A stretch of DNA of 64,000 bases, taken from NCBI GenBank assembly GCA_017893485.1, contig CM030366.1:51056565-51120564 (forward strand), written 5' to 3'. The position numbers were made by a program, and so were the translations under genes. This stretch comes from Hemerocallis citrina. Lineage: Eukaryota > Streptophyta > Magnoliopsida > Asparagales > Asphodelaceae. The notes beneath the pieces were generated by a model, which had not been told where the DNA came from, ran no database searches, and saw only the letters and a list, made by a program, of their open reading frames with translations. Of this stretch, positions 1 to 11,070 are shown one piece after another (positions within the stretch are counted from its first letter, which is position 1; the number at the start of each line of letters is the position of its first letter).

Positions 1-1523
1 TCCCCTTCCTCTTCTCCTCTTCTCCACTGTGCGAAAGAACAAGGCAGAGGAGAGAACCCAAATGCCTCTCCTCCCCTTCCTCTTTCTTCTCAGAAGAGCT
101 GCCGATCCGAGGTGCCGAGGTACCGACCCCCGCATATGGAGAAAAATTCGGCCGACCCCATCTCACCGTCGGATCGTATCAAAATTCATGCTAAAACATG
201 ATGAACGGTTCAGATCTTGCCACGTCTCCACAAAACGACAAGATAACGTTTTCTCGAAACTCGTGCCTCTTGTCTCGTGATTCGCGCCACGATCGTGATC
301 AACCGTCCAGATTGAGCCACGTAGCTCGGATCTCAAATCCGAGCTACCGACCTACCGAACAGCAAAGTGGGAAAAAATTCTCCTCAAAATTCGTGCTCGG
401 ATCTGCCGAACCAGATTCATTTGCCGAGCAACAAGGAAGAAAAGAGAGAAAAAAAAGGGTGGGGCACAAGGGGCCGGGTTCAGACCCGTTAAGGGGATCC
501 GACCCGAACCCCTTCCCATCTTCTTCTTCAGCATTCTGGCGCCAAAAAAACCAAACGAAGCCGAAGTCTCCTCTTATCCACTATGCGACCAAACCAACAG
601 AGAAGGGAAGACCCAAACTCCTCTTCTTCACGTACGAGCTCCTCCATGGCCAGCACCTCCTCCTTCCTCGCCTAGATCTTTCGAGCTGCCTTCCGAGCCC
701 AAAGCGTCGAGCTCCTTCGACTCGAAGCCTCACCGAGCTCGACATCTCCTCCACAAGCGCCTCCGTTGGCGTCATGCTCCCCTTGCTGAGCTCCAACCCC
801 CTCGTCGTGCTCAAGCTCACCACCGCCATTAACGAGCTCCATCGTCTTCGAGCTCCCTCGAGCAAACCCATTGTCAAACTTCCCCTCGCGAGCTTTTCCC
901 CTTCGCCTCTTCTCTTCGTCGAGCATTGAAGCACCAAGCTCACTGGCCGAACCCAAGCTCCGAACTCCTCTCCATGCCGAACCCAACTCCTCGGCCGAGC
1001 TTCGAGCTTCGCCACCTTCGCCACGACGTCGGACTCCTTCTCCAAGCTCGAACCCACTTGTCAAAGCTCCACAGTGTCGAGTTCACTGGCCGAACCCAAC
1101 TCCTCGGCCGGGCTTCGAGCTTCGCCACCTCCTCCGACGACGTCGAGCACCCATCACCAAGCTCGCCGAACCCATCAACCCGAGCTCGCACTCCGACCTA
1201 CAGTGCCGAGCTCCTTCCTCGACGAACACCGTCGCCTCCACAGCTAAAACTCCTCTCCGTCGTCGCTACCGAGCCGAGCTCCTCTCCACGGAGTCGCCGA
1301 GCTCCGAGCACGAACCACCTTCGACGAGCTCCCTCGCCGTGGCAGTTAGAACCCCTCGCCGTGCCAAGCCCCACCTCCGACGACCACCTTTGAGCTCCAG
1401 ACCCCATCGCCGAGCTCCTTCGTCGGGGCCTCCTTCAACGCCGAGTCGAGTTCGGTGGAGAAAGAAACAAAGAAAGAAAGAACAGGGACGAAGCGAAAAA
1501 AGAAAAAAAAAGAAGGGAGAAGG

Positions 1524-1544
1524 CCACGTGGCACTGCCACGTGG
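1524..1544. repeat. Paired palindromic G-boxes
   Basis: Two copies of the 8-bp palindrome CCACGTGG (1524-1531 and 1537-1544) lie 13 bp apart, about one helical turn. CACGTG is the plant G-box bound by bZIP and bHLH factors. Any function is inference; the pair sits at the end of an A/G-rich stretch with no gene beside it. Confidence 0.5.
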
Positions 1545-1692
1545 CATCATCTTGCATGATCGGCAGATTCAAATCGCCGCGCCGAAGTGCCGAGCGACTG
1601 ACCCTCGTATATGGGAAAAATACTCGCCGACCCACACGATCCGTCCGATCGTCTAAAAATTCGCGTCGCGGCACGATCGACGCTCAGGAATG

Positions 1693-1846
1693 CGCCACGT
1701 GTCCAGATCGTGATCTGCCTCGCGATGCGCGCATATCTGATCATGATGGACGGCCAGAAACACGCCACGTGTCCAGATCGTGATCTGCCTCACGATGCGT
1801 GCTCATCTGATCATGATGGACGGCCAGAAACGCGCCACGTGTCCAG
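1693..1846 (+). repeat. 70-bp tandem repeat with a G-box in each unit
   Basis: Units start at 1693, 1763 and 1833 (the third is partial). Each starts CGCCACGTGTCCAG and continues through gatcgtgatctgcct, a gatgcg block and catgatggacggccagaaac. The first two units differ at only a few positions. Each carries CACGTGTC, an ABRE/G-box-type core. It lies just before the AT-rich stretch that starts near 1850. Confidence 0.85.
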
Positions 1847-2647
1847 GTAATATTTAAATTATTTATTTATTTATTTAATTGTTTTTTTTATTTAAAAAAT
1901 CCGAAAAAAATATTTAAAAATCGAAAAAAATTAATTAAAAATTCTAAAAATAATTATTAATTCAGAAAAATTATTTTTAAACTCTGAAAAAATAATTATC
2001 AAATTAGAATAATTAATCAATATTTTCAATAATTAATTATTTAATTCGAAAAATGAATAAAAAATTCAAAAAAATGAGAAAAAATTCAGAAAAATCTGGA
2101 AAAATCACCCAAAATCCAGGAAATTCTGAGAATATTTTTGGGCATTTTACAAGCCCATAATAACACCGTTACACCCCGAGCAAGATTCCAAACTCCCTTA
2201 AGAATACCGATAAAATCCCGTACGCCATTAGAACAGTAAAATTACTCCTCAAAGGCTGATCAAACTCAGTCTTCGGGAGTGGGGGGCTCGTGATATGGCT
2301 AAAAATAGGATTAAACCGGGACCGTTCACATCGGACACGAATCTTAAAGCTCAGGGGTAAAACGGTAATTTCACATACAAATGGGTCTGAAACGGGTACT
2401 GGGTCTCCTTCTCACAGATCCAATAACCCGCGAACGGATCCACCTCAACTGGGTACGGGTCCCGACCCGATACAAACCCAGTCCGACAGGATAGAATTAG
2501 GGTCTCTGATTGAACCAAATCAACGGGCCTGATTCGCGACTATCCTCTCACCGGGAATTAAGGGATTACATTCCTAATCTGATTACGAGGATTTTACTCC
2601 TTATCAGATCACAGGAATTACATTCCTAATCTGATCCCTAAGGCAGA

Positions 2648-2655
2648 TATAAATA
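2648..2655 (+). promoter_or_regulatory. TATA box of LTR-like promoter
   Basis: TATAAATA followed by a C-rich stretch, about 75 bp upstream of TGACTTGAGCGTCGGAG (2731-2747). TATA box, short leader, then this motif is the usual layout of R/U5 in plant gypsy LTRs. Confidence 0.5.
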
Positions 2656-2876
2656 CCCCCCACCCATCTCCATTAAGAGGTAATCAATCTTTTGCTAGTT
2701 AAACGCTCTTTCATAATCATTTTTGGTTACTGACTTGAGCGTCGGAGGGTGCATCGCCGGGATCAACCCCGGTGTCTCGCACTTCCTTGCAGGTGAACGG
2801 CGAGAGTCAACGGTCAAGCTCCGGCGGAACAGGTTAGGTGTTTGCTATTCAGGTTTTCCAAGAACTCACAAATACT

Positions 2877-3035
2877 ATCTGTTTGCCCCCACACCAAAAT
2901 TAGCGGCAACAATAATAATGTTCTCTCCCCACAACGGCAGACCCGCGACTCGAACCAGCACCAACAGAGAGGCGACCAAGCGCCTACCCACTGAGCCACA
3001 ACTCAGATCACAACTACTGTAGGGTTTAGTTCATT
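2877..3035 (-). mobile_element. tRNA-derived SINE with target-site duplication
   Basis: On the minus strand the head contains a Pol III A box (TGGCTCAGTGG, 2988-2998) and, about 32 bp further, a B box (GGTTCGAGTC, 2947-2956). This is the internal promoter layout of a tRNA gene, but the rest does not fold as a tRNA. The body continues to about 2877. The 7-bp word aaatact flanks it at 2870-2876 and 3036-3042, a plausible target-site duplication. No long A or T tail is visible at the 3' end, so the end is less certain than the promoter. Confidence 0.6.
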
Positions 3036-3042
3036 AAATACT

Positions 3043-4327
3043 TGGTTCCCAACAAATCTAATTTTCTATACTTTCAACACTTTTGATTTTTATTCTTTTC
3101 CAAAATTTTTATCTTTATAAAAATAGTTTTAGACTCTAGAATTCCTTCTTTACTGATTTTAATTGTTATTTAAGAGATCTATACTCATTTTATGTATATA
3201 AATATTTTATTGAGCATATAAACATATATCTTGATTTCATTCGCAAAAAATCACTCCTTTCTTCAAAAATACTATTATTTTACGTCAATAGAACTCAAAA
3301 TTTGTTATCTTACTAATTTCATTCATATGAATGAAAATTTTCTTCATTTTTTTTCCAAATTAATCATTTTCTTTTTCTTATATTAAACATAAGGCAAGGT
3401 TCAACTAGTCAATTTTTTCTACTCATTTTAATTCGACTTTTCCTTTGTTCTACCATGACTATTTCTTCTCCAAAAAAATTTGTTTCTAATTTTTTTCTTT
3501 CTTTTTATCTACATTCCATACACAAAATTTAACCAATTTGTAAGAGACACACAATTGCATGCAACAATCAATTTATTCATTTGAGCCTAACAATTTTACA
3601 TATGCTTCTAATTAAATTTTCTTCTTTCCAACTTATCAATCATTTCATATGCATCACAATGACATACAATGAATTTCATGATTTTCTACAACTAGCAATT
3701 TTGTCATCACAATATGCATCAAATTTTACTAGAAAGAGTCATTAAACTAACAAAAAATTCAACCATATCACCTAGGCATGATTTCTATATTAATTAGAAA
3801 ATAAGAAGAGACACCCACCTTATAGTAGAATATTAGAAGCAAAACCCTCTTCAAAAGCACTTCAAAATCCTCACACAAGCTAGCCAAAATCCCAAACGAA
3901 AAAGCACAGTAAACAATACCCGAAAGCCTGCCTCTCTCTTCTTTATTTACTTAGTTTCTTTTTTTTTTTGTTGGTTAGGTTATGGAAAAGTGAATGGGAT
4001 TATGAGTTTTATTGAAGGTAATATTAGGTAGTTATAAAGAAACACCCCCCCCCCCCTCTCTCCACTACTCCATTTCCAAAAGTCCCGGTCAAAAGAACCC
4101 CAACATTCACCAGCCAACCTCTTGTGTGCACAATGCACGTGCTTGTGCACACCACCTCACATTTTAATATTTTTATTTTAAAATTAAAATATACGTTTAT
4201 ATATATAATATGCATATAAAATTAGTTTAATTAAAAATTATAGTTTTCATGTATGAATAAAATAGACACACACATACTTCATGAATTTCAGTTTGAAAGA
4301 TAATGCAACTAATGCGTGCGCTGCAAA
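3043..4327. other. AT-rich intergenic stretch, no gene seen
   Basis: AT-rich DNA with pyrimidine runs, a T run at 3960-3969 and a C run at 4045-4056 followed by tctctcc. No domain, promoter or RNA gene was recognised. Around 4125-4150 a GTGCACAATGCACGTGC cluster resembles the motif that recurs in the following repeat. Confidence 0.5.
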
Positions 4328-4828
4328 CACGTGCGTCGCACGTAAAAATGTAAAAATACGAAATAAATTCTATCGACGGGAAAATTTTCATAAACAATTG
4401 AAATACAACATACAAAATATATTTCATTAACTATTTATATATCCAATAATAAAATGAACACGTACATCAAAAATACGTGCACCTCACGTATAAAAAAAAT
4501 TTTAATCAAAAAATTGATAAAAACAAATTTATTTTTATAAAATGAATTTGAACAAGTCATAAGATAAATAATTTGAAACACATAAAAATATTACATGTAA
4601 CAGTGAAAATATACTTAATTGACAAGTGCATTGATAACACGTACAAAGCACGGAAAAACACATAGAATGAAATTTATTATTTGAGTTGACACAAATAGGA
4701 TAAAAAACTAAATTTTGAGAAGATGAGAAATGCATAAATAATTGAAATCCAAAATACGTATGATATTTACATTAATATATGTTACGGTTATTGCCGGTAA
4801 TAGTACAAAGTACACGTGCGTAACACAC
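4328..4828. repeat. Degenerate tandem repeat marked by CACGTGC half-palindromes
   Basis: Related GC-rich motifs occur at 4328-4343 (CACGTGCGTCGCACGT), 4474-4490 (TACGTGCACCTCACGTA), 4637-4653 and 4812-4828. They are 146-174 bp apart and separated by AT-rich DNA with shared words (gaaataaattctat / gaatgaaatttattat, caattgaaat). I read this as a decayed tandem repeat. The solo LTR starts 16 bp after the last motif. Confidence 0.5.
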
Positions 4829-5595
4829 TGGAGGCAAAATTGTTGTAACACCCCACATTTTATTTTAAATTAAAATGCATTTTCTGATTTTTGCACGTAT
4901 GATACATGTGCTAATTTTTATTCTCATTTTGTTACTCTCATTATCTATTTTTAGCATGCATAAGTTTCTAATTAGCCTTCTTTTGATTCATGGACCTAAA
5001 GAATAAATCCTAACCCAATAGATTAATTTAAGGAAAAGCCTACTAGGATAATTAAACTAGTTAATTAAAAAGAGAGCCCATGAATCAATCTCATTAGTAA
5101 AATCCTAAATTTAAGTTGAGCTTAGACTAACACATGACAAGTTACAACTTTTTAGTACACATTTAGAACTACAAGAATTGTATTTATTTTTGTATATATG
5201 CATGTGTACACTAATTCAACTAGGGGTGGCCAGTTTTTAGTGGGAAAGAATATGTATGTATATATGATAAATGTATGTCTATATGGTAATAGGCATTGTT
5301 ATAAAACTGATTAGTAAATATATGGGAGAATGGCATATATGTGTGTAATAATGTGTAAATGACATGATTTGATGATGGATGGCCCACGTACTGTGAAAGA
5401 AATGGCAAAAGTGCTGTTTGATCTTAATGACGTGGCCGGTTTTGGTAGTGGGGGAGAGAGAGAGTTGGGGGTTAAGGTATTAGAGAGGTGGAGTAGTGAA
5501 AAGTTGGGGGTTTTGGGAGTTAAGAAAGTGAAGGGTTAAAAATTAAATTGAATAATTTATTAGGTGTGTAATTTTGTTGAACCCTTAACTTTTTC

Positions 5596-5604
5596 TATAA
5601 ATAG
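5596..5604 (+). promoter_or_regulatory. TATA box of solo LTR
   Basis: TATAAATAG about 750 bp into the LTR, followed within about 30 bp by a CT-rich then purine-rich leader, as in the other long LTRs of this window. Confidence 0.5.
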
Positions 5605-6360
5605 CATCCTTTCTCTTCTCATTTCACACACCAAAAGAAAAAAAAAATCAAGAGAGAAGAAAAAGAAAGAGAGTAGAGTGTTCTTGCTTGGAGGAGTCTT
5701 GCTAGGAGAGGAAGGAGTTGCATTAGAGATAGAAGTGGAGTTCCATCTTTCTTTTCATTGTTCAAACTTCAATTGAGGTGGATGATCCTATGCTTTCTAA
5801 TTGTAGGGATTGCATGCTTAATAAGTAGTATAAATTTGATGTGATAATTAGAAGGTAAATTCATGCTTTTATGTATACCAAATTGTAGAAATGTTACTAT
5901 TGATTAAGAAAGAAAGAATTGTCATGTTGCTTGGAAATGAGAACAAAAAGTAAGGAGTAATTGTCATTTGTATGTTAATTTACAAATATAGAAACTAGTA
6001 ATTGTAAAAATATTTGATGAGATTTCATTATGGTTAAAAAGAAGTTTTTGTAAAGTAAAGTGGGTATACATAGCTTATTTAAATTGTTGTAAGAGAATAC
6101 AAATTTTTAAAGTTTGATTAAAATGAAGAACTACAATTCATATAAATAAAGAGAAGAAATAGATTGAAATTTAGATAGATTATCAAATATGAAAATTTTA
6201 AAGTCACGAGTTCTTACTAGTAAGTAAATCTCAGTATAATAAACAATTAGTAAACTAATGAAAAGATTGATCAAATGAAGAATTAAGTTTTTTGGAAATA
6301 ATAAAATAACAGAAGGTTGGGACAAAAGCCACCAAAGCGACTTACTGTCGTTGGGCACAA

Positions 6361-6580
6361 ATGGCCCAGTGGTCTAGCGCTGCGTTGTCTTCATGTTCGG
6401 CCTGGGTTCGAAACTCGGGAAACCCAAACATTTTTCTTTGTTTTGTTTAATTCAACTCAGATCCCGAGTTTGAGTATAAGGGGTTTTCGATGAAGAATCT
6501 AAACACAAGTCCTCAAAGGACTTAGTGGCTAGTAGGTTGGCTTTTGGTGCTGGTTGTTTGCTCATGGGTTCGATTCCTGG
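6361..6580 (+). repeat. Two tandem tRNA-like (A box/B box) modules inside the solo LTR
   Basis: Module 1: A-box-like TGGCCCAGTGG at 6362-6372 and B box GGTTCGAAAC at 6405-6414. Module 2: ACTTAGTGGCT from 6521 and GGGTTCGATTCC at 6568-6579. Box spacing is tRNA-like in both, but neither folds as a full tRNA by eye. They are probably heads of one or two SINEs inserted in the LTR, or a dimeric SINE. No clear TSD was found. Confidence 0.45.
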
Positions 6581-7394
6581 GGCTGTCTTTTACATTTTTG
6601 GACTTTAAAAAAAAAGTTTTGTTGAGTTTTTAATGCCTTTAAAAATTTGGGAAAGTTATAGTATACATATAACATGGTAGAGACTTTATAAAAAAAAATA
6701 TTTCTTGAGTAGTTTAAGTATGTTTTCAGAAGTTTAAAGAGGATTTGAGATGGGAAAAAATTGATGACTGTAAAATTACTAAATAAAAGCGAGACATCTT
6801 TATTTTGAAGAACAATAAAATGATGAGTTGGAAATTGAATTTCCTTTGAAGAAATCACACATTTCATCTTTTTATTAAGAAATGCTTGAGTTGGTTGAGT
6901 TGCGATTATGAGAATTTATACTCTTGATGAAATTATGTATTCTTGATGAGTAAGAAATTCTTGTTTGCTTTATGTGCCCAAATTGATAAATTAAATGTTT
7001 CATGTGAAAAATTATTGGTTGGAAAGAATTAAGAATGGATGAGCGAATCATGAATAGTGCTAAAATGAGACGATGATTCAGTTGTGGAATAAGAAAAGAA
7101 TAATCTAAGTTTAAAACATGCTTAATGAAGGGTGTGAATACCCATGATATCTTGTACATGAAAAATTGTGGTTTAGAGTTAGTAAGAACTCGGGGTACCG
7201 ACACTATTTGAAATAAAAGATTTGAGATATAATTTTGAGATATGGCCATAAAGCTATCTCGTATTTTGTGACTAAGTCCAGTAGGAGGTAAAATTAATTC
7301 TAGGTATGAAAAATTATTCATGTCTTGAACTTAAGAACATTGGCATATAAGTGAAGATGTGGTAAATCTTGGGCAAACGTGAGTGGGACTCTCT

Positions 7395-7680
7395 ATATAG
7401 TCAGGCGATGGTCTTGCTGCGGTGGTTCACCGGGACTATATACACAGTCGGGCGGGGATCTTACTGCAGCGGTTCTCCGGGACTGTGGTTGTCTCGTGGG
7501 AGACAAGCTTTTATTTTAAATCTGGGACTATGAATAGTCAGGTGGATAGTTTACCGTCTCCAAAGTATATACGTATACCGGAGCTAGAGGGGCACTTGCT
7601 GGTAGTTCGCACTACGAGGAGTCTGTATAACAATCGGGCGGCGGTCTTGCTACGGCGGTTCTCCGGGATTGGGATCCATA
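7395..7680 (+). repeat. Degenerate GC-rich repeat in solo LTR
   Basis: Three versions of a unit of about 40-47 bp (tagtcaggcgatggtcttgc..., cagtcgggcggggatcttac..., aatcgggcggcggtcttgc...), each ending in a ggttcNccGGGA block, start near 7399, 7446 and 7632. It sits in the 3' part of the LTR and has no visible coding role. Confidence 0.5.
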
Positions 7681-8267
7681 CTCGTATTACATCTCAACCT
7701 TGTTTTACTACTGGGTAGTTGTCATGGCGAGAGATCGAACCCTTTATTGTGGAGTACGTAGGTGCTTGCTCTCGGACCTATGTAGTATGGGATGCATAGA
7801 ATCCGAACAAGTGTGCATTAGTGTCATCCTAGTATAAATGTGTGCATTAGGCATTAATGCATGGCATACACTTACATATTTAGTATAGTCACAATTTAAC
7901 ACTTTATTATTCATTCAACTTTTATGATTTTGTTAAAGTAATGAGATCGTTATATGTACGGCATAGAAATGATAGCCGAATATAACATTTTCGTCAATTG
8001 TAAGCGACTGACGTGCCCACGCTTGATATGCAGGTAATGGACTTTGTCATGAAAATGTGATGATGTAGTTGATGATTTACATTGTTATAGTTGTACAAGT
8101 GTATTTTATTTCGTTGTTGTATTCTTCCGCTGTGTAAATAAAGATATAATAAACTCTGATGTATCATTGAAAAGTTTTAATTTCTTTGTAAAAATGTAAA
8201 AAGTGAAGTAAAGATCCTGTGAAATCATGAATTCGGTCTTATTTGAAATTCGGGGCGTCACAATTGT

Positions 8268-8913
8268 CATAACTAAATTTTGTGGGGTGTTGCACGCTTG
8301 ATAGGATGATGGAAGCTTCGCCAATGGAACGGAAGCAAAGGTTTAAGAAAATGGTTTTAGGGATTTGGAGTTAGCAGCTAAAAAATCCTGGGGGGGAGAG
8401 AGAGAAATTGGAGCTCTCCGATTTGGGAAATAGAGGGAGCAAACTGATCTGAATATGAGAGAAAGAGAGAAAGAGAGAAAAAATATAATAAATAAAGGAG
8501 TTGTTTTATTTTTTAATGTTTTTTTTTGTTTGGGGGGGGGGGGTGGAATTTGAATTTGAGTTTTGGAGGGAACTTTTGGGGAGAAAAATATCTTTTTGGG
8601 AGCTTAGATCTGAACCATTGATTTCCTTACTATTGAAGGAGAGCCACTTGATAGCTTTTCTTGCTGTTTTATTATATAGATTATAAAATTAATTAGTAGT
8701 GTTAAATCATATATAAATAGTAAATATTCTTACTTCTTAATGTGATCAACATATTCACCTCTTTCAATTATAATTGCATGACCAATATGAGCGAAACATG
8801 CTGCACAATTAATTTTTGGAAAACTTATAGAAGGAAAATAATTAATTATGTCATGAATTGTAGGAGAGAGACTTCATACTATTAATAGTTTAGACATTAC
8901 AGTGCAGTACACT
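8268..8913. other. Intergenic, purine-rich, no gene seen
   Basis: Contains GA-rich tracts (8391-8402, 8455-8480) and a G run (8533-8543), then AT-rich DNA. No domain, RNA gene or element end was recognised. Confidence 0.4.
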
Positions 8914-9422
8914 TTACTTACTATCATCACATGTATCTTCACATTCAATTGATAGAGATGATGATCTTTCATTTGATGGCTCTCCTACACACCAATTGTT
9001 ATTACTGCTCAAATCATCTGATAGCAAAGATGGTCTAGCCACTGTTGATGATTCACCAATACACCAAGCACTGTACGTCGCTGTATTTTTTTCATGTCTC
9101 ATTGGATGAATCACCCTTGTTTGACATGTTTTCTTGAGGCATGTTTCTAATTAACTCAGAGTGTTGATCTGAAGTGTTTAGGTTGAAGGTCACCCGCCTT
9201 TCAAATGTACGGATAAGTTAATCATCTGCCATAATACTTCGCAAGCGTTTTTATCTTAACTTTAGAATTCTTATCATACATGCAATTTTGTATGGATCTG
9301 AAGTCAGGATTGTCTTCATATGACAATGCCTTTTCTGCCACAGTATTTTGAACATTTGACGTCATGCACATGTAGAAATTACCTTAATGAGTTGGAAAGA
9401 CATATTATCTTTGTCTAGCAAC
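8914..9422 (-). pseudogene. Broken last exon of an unidentified host gene
   Basis: On the minus strand a splice-acceptor-like site (...ttattaatatag) is followed at 9422 by coding-like sequence in several overlapping frames: LLDKDNMSFQLIKVISTCA, then NPDFRSIQNCMYDKNSKVK...LAKYYGR, then TFERRVTFNLNTSDQHSEL...NKGDSSNET, then AWCIGESSTVARPSLLSDDL...CEDTCDDSK and a stop at 8914. Amino-acid composition and smooth joins suggest one ancestral exon of about 165 codons, with about three small indels and a stop at the LAKYYGR end. The tail repeats a WC(I/V)GE(S/P)S motif twice. I do not recognise the family. Nothing upstream shows further exons. Confidence 0.45.
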
Positions 9423-10643
9423 CTATATTAATAAGTGTGATTTTGGAAAATTATTTAAATATGAATAATAATATTAATTTTATTATTTATGTAATTAAAC
9501 ACATTGAAGAAGAATAGAACGAAACAATATATATTGAAATAAATTACAGTAGGGATTAACTCGAAAGAAAGTATAACATGAGAAAATAACACATTTAACA
9601 TACCCGATGTAATGAAAAACTCTGACTTCCCTCAATATAATTGAAAATCTCCCACTATCTTTGAATCTTTACACCTAATGTTGCAAACAAATAGTTGGAA
9701 ATATGTCAACAATACAAATTTCTAAACTCTAAATTTAAGAGATTTTGGGATACTTGCAAATAAACGAATATTATGATGTTTTACATTAAAAGTAATAAAT
9801 TGTTTAGTATTTTCTCATAAATTTGGATAGTGCAATAAATCATTACATTTTCCTTACAGAAGATAAAAAAAAGTTGGAAAGTTTAGTTGGGCATGTTTCC
9901 AATTTTAATTCTATTTAGTTTATATATAAAAGGATTTTTTATTTAATTATTTTGAAAGATATATTAAATATATATATATTAAAAAATACATTAAAAAAGA
10001 TATATTACAAAATTAATAACATCATTAAAAAATTCGGCAAAACCTCCCCAATGTATACAAATTTTTCCCTGTATAATTATAATCCAGCATATCAACATTC
10101 AAAAATTATGTAGTAAAGATGTTACAGAAAACACAATCTTCAAACTCAAGCCTTTGATAGTAATAAGACATGTCAAAATTCAATCACAATAATCTTTCAA
10201 TTGACAAAATACTTAAATCCAGTTATATATACAACAGATGGCTTAAATAAATTGTTCATGATAATAAAAGACTCCACTTTCTTAACAAAATATTGTTTAT
10301 TGCTAGGTAAATACAAAACCCAAAAAAAAAGGCTAATGGACAATGTATTTGGCATGGGTTCAGAGTTTCATACTCGATGAGATTCCACTTGCTGAAATGG
10401 AAATTGCTACTTGGTTGGTTGAAAGGTTTAGACTGAAATATAAGTTGCGTCTGATTCATTGTAATTTTTATTTATTTCTTCTTTTTAAAACCAATGTTGG
10501 TAAGATTGTTTCATATTTAGAATTGATATGATACTAATTTGGTAGTCTTTCTTTGAAAGGTTATGATTCTTACCTATAGTCTTTATTTCAAGTTTTGAGT
10601 AATTTGGGTTCATTATATATTAAAACTGGATTAAAGTTTGAGA
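9423..10643. other. AT-rich intergenic stretch, no gene seen
   Basis: AT-rich sequence with short open frames only. Its right end (about 10626-10648) still aligns with the 152-bp tandem repeat that resumes at 18223 beyond the retrotransposon, so it is the left half of that insertion site. Confidence 0.45.
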
Positions 10644-11061
10644 GATGTTGTAACCCCTGTTTTTCATTTTATGTATTTTGGGGTGTATTTTTTATTTTTG
10701 TGTATTTTTATCCCCCTTGTATTTTTCGAAACCGCATATTGGATTATTTTCAATATATATTCTTTTTCTTTAATTTTTGAACTCCTTGTGTGTTGTTCGT
10801 CGTTTTTGTTCATTTTCACCATTTTGAGTTCTTTCTCTCATTTTCTTGGCCTCGTTCATTTTTATATATTTTTTGGTGATGTGATAGATTTTGGTGGTGA
10901 TTTACCCAAATTTTGATTTTTGACCCTTAAGGAGATTTTTAGGAGCCATAGAATTCTCTATAAATTGTATCCCAATTAAAACCTACCCAATACCCATTAC
11001 CTATTTGTATACCTATTACTACATATTGATACCCACAACTCATTAACCCACAATTACCCCC

Positions 11062-11070
11062 TATATAAAT
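11062..11070 (+). promoter_or_regulatory. TATA box, 5' LTR
   Basis: TATATAAAT after a C-rich stretch, about 410 bp into the LTR. The same box is at 15251-15260 in the 3' LTR. A C/CT-rich leader follows in both. Confidence 0.5.

Larger units (their letters stand above)
1..2869 (+). mobile_element. GC-rich retroelement-derived region ending in an LTR-like promoter
   Basis: I see no convincing gene here. About 560-1480 is rich in GAGCTC/CGAGCTCC words, which leaves several long but unrelated open frames on both strands. Two related blocks, 108-190 and 1584-1665, share a layout (gccgag..., cgtatatgg/cgcatatgg, gaaaaat, ccgaccc, gatcgt), so part of the region is an old duplication about 1.47 kb apart. 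At the right side a TATA box (2648) lies about 75 bp before the block TGACTTGAGCGTCGGAG (2731-2747), a motif I know from the R/U5 part of several plant gypsy LTRs. This suggests a plus-strand LTR ending near 2860. No PBS or protein domain is seen, so lineage and outer boundaries are unresolved. Confidence 0.4.
4844..8262 (+). mobile_element. Solo LTR (about 3.4 kb) with 5-bp TSD
   Basis: Starts TGTAACACCCC and ends GGGGCGTCACA, the terminal pattern of Tekay/Del-type gypsy LTRs. The pentamer attgt occurs immediately before (4839-4843) and after (8263-8267), a perfect target-site duplication. No internal region, PBS or second LTR exists between these ends, so the element has recombined to a solo LTR. 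Inside are a TATA box (5596), two tRNA-like modules (6361-6580) and a degenerate GC-rich repeat (7395-7680). The many short open frames look like chance. Confidence 0.88.

Noticed and set aside
198..1656. Long overlapping open frames on both strands in the first 1.6 kb
   Set aside because: They come from GC-rich GAGCTC-type repeats without stop codons. They overlap on both strands, show no domain, and have Ser/Pro/Arg-biased composition.
10343..10531. Small plus-strand frame with protein-like start (62 codons)
   Set aside because: No splice sites, no neighbours and no recognisable motif; an overlapping minus-strand frame is equally open.
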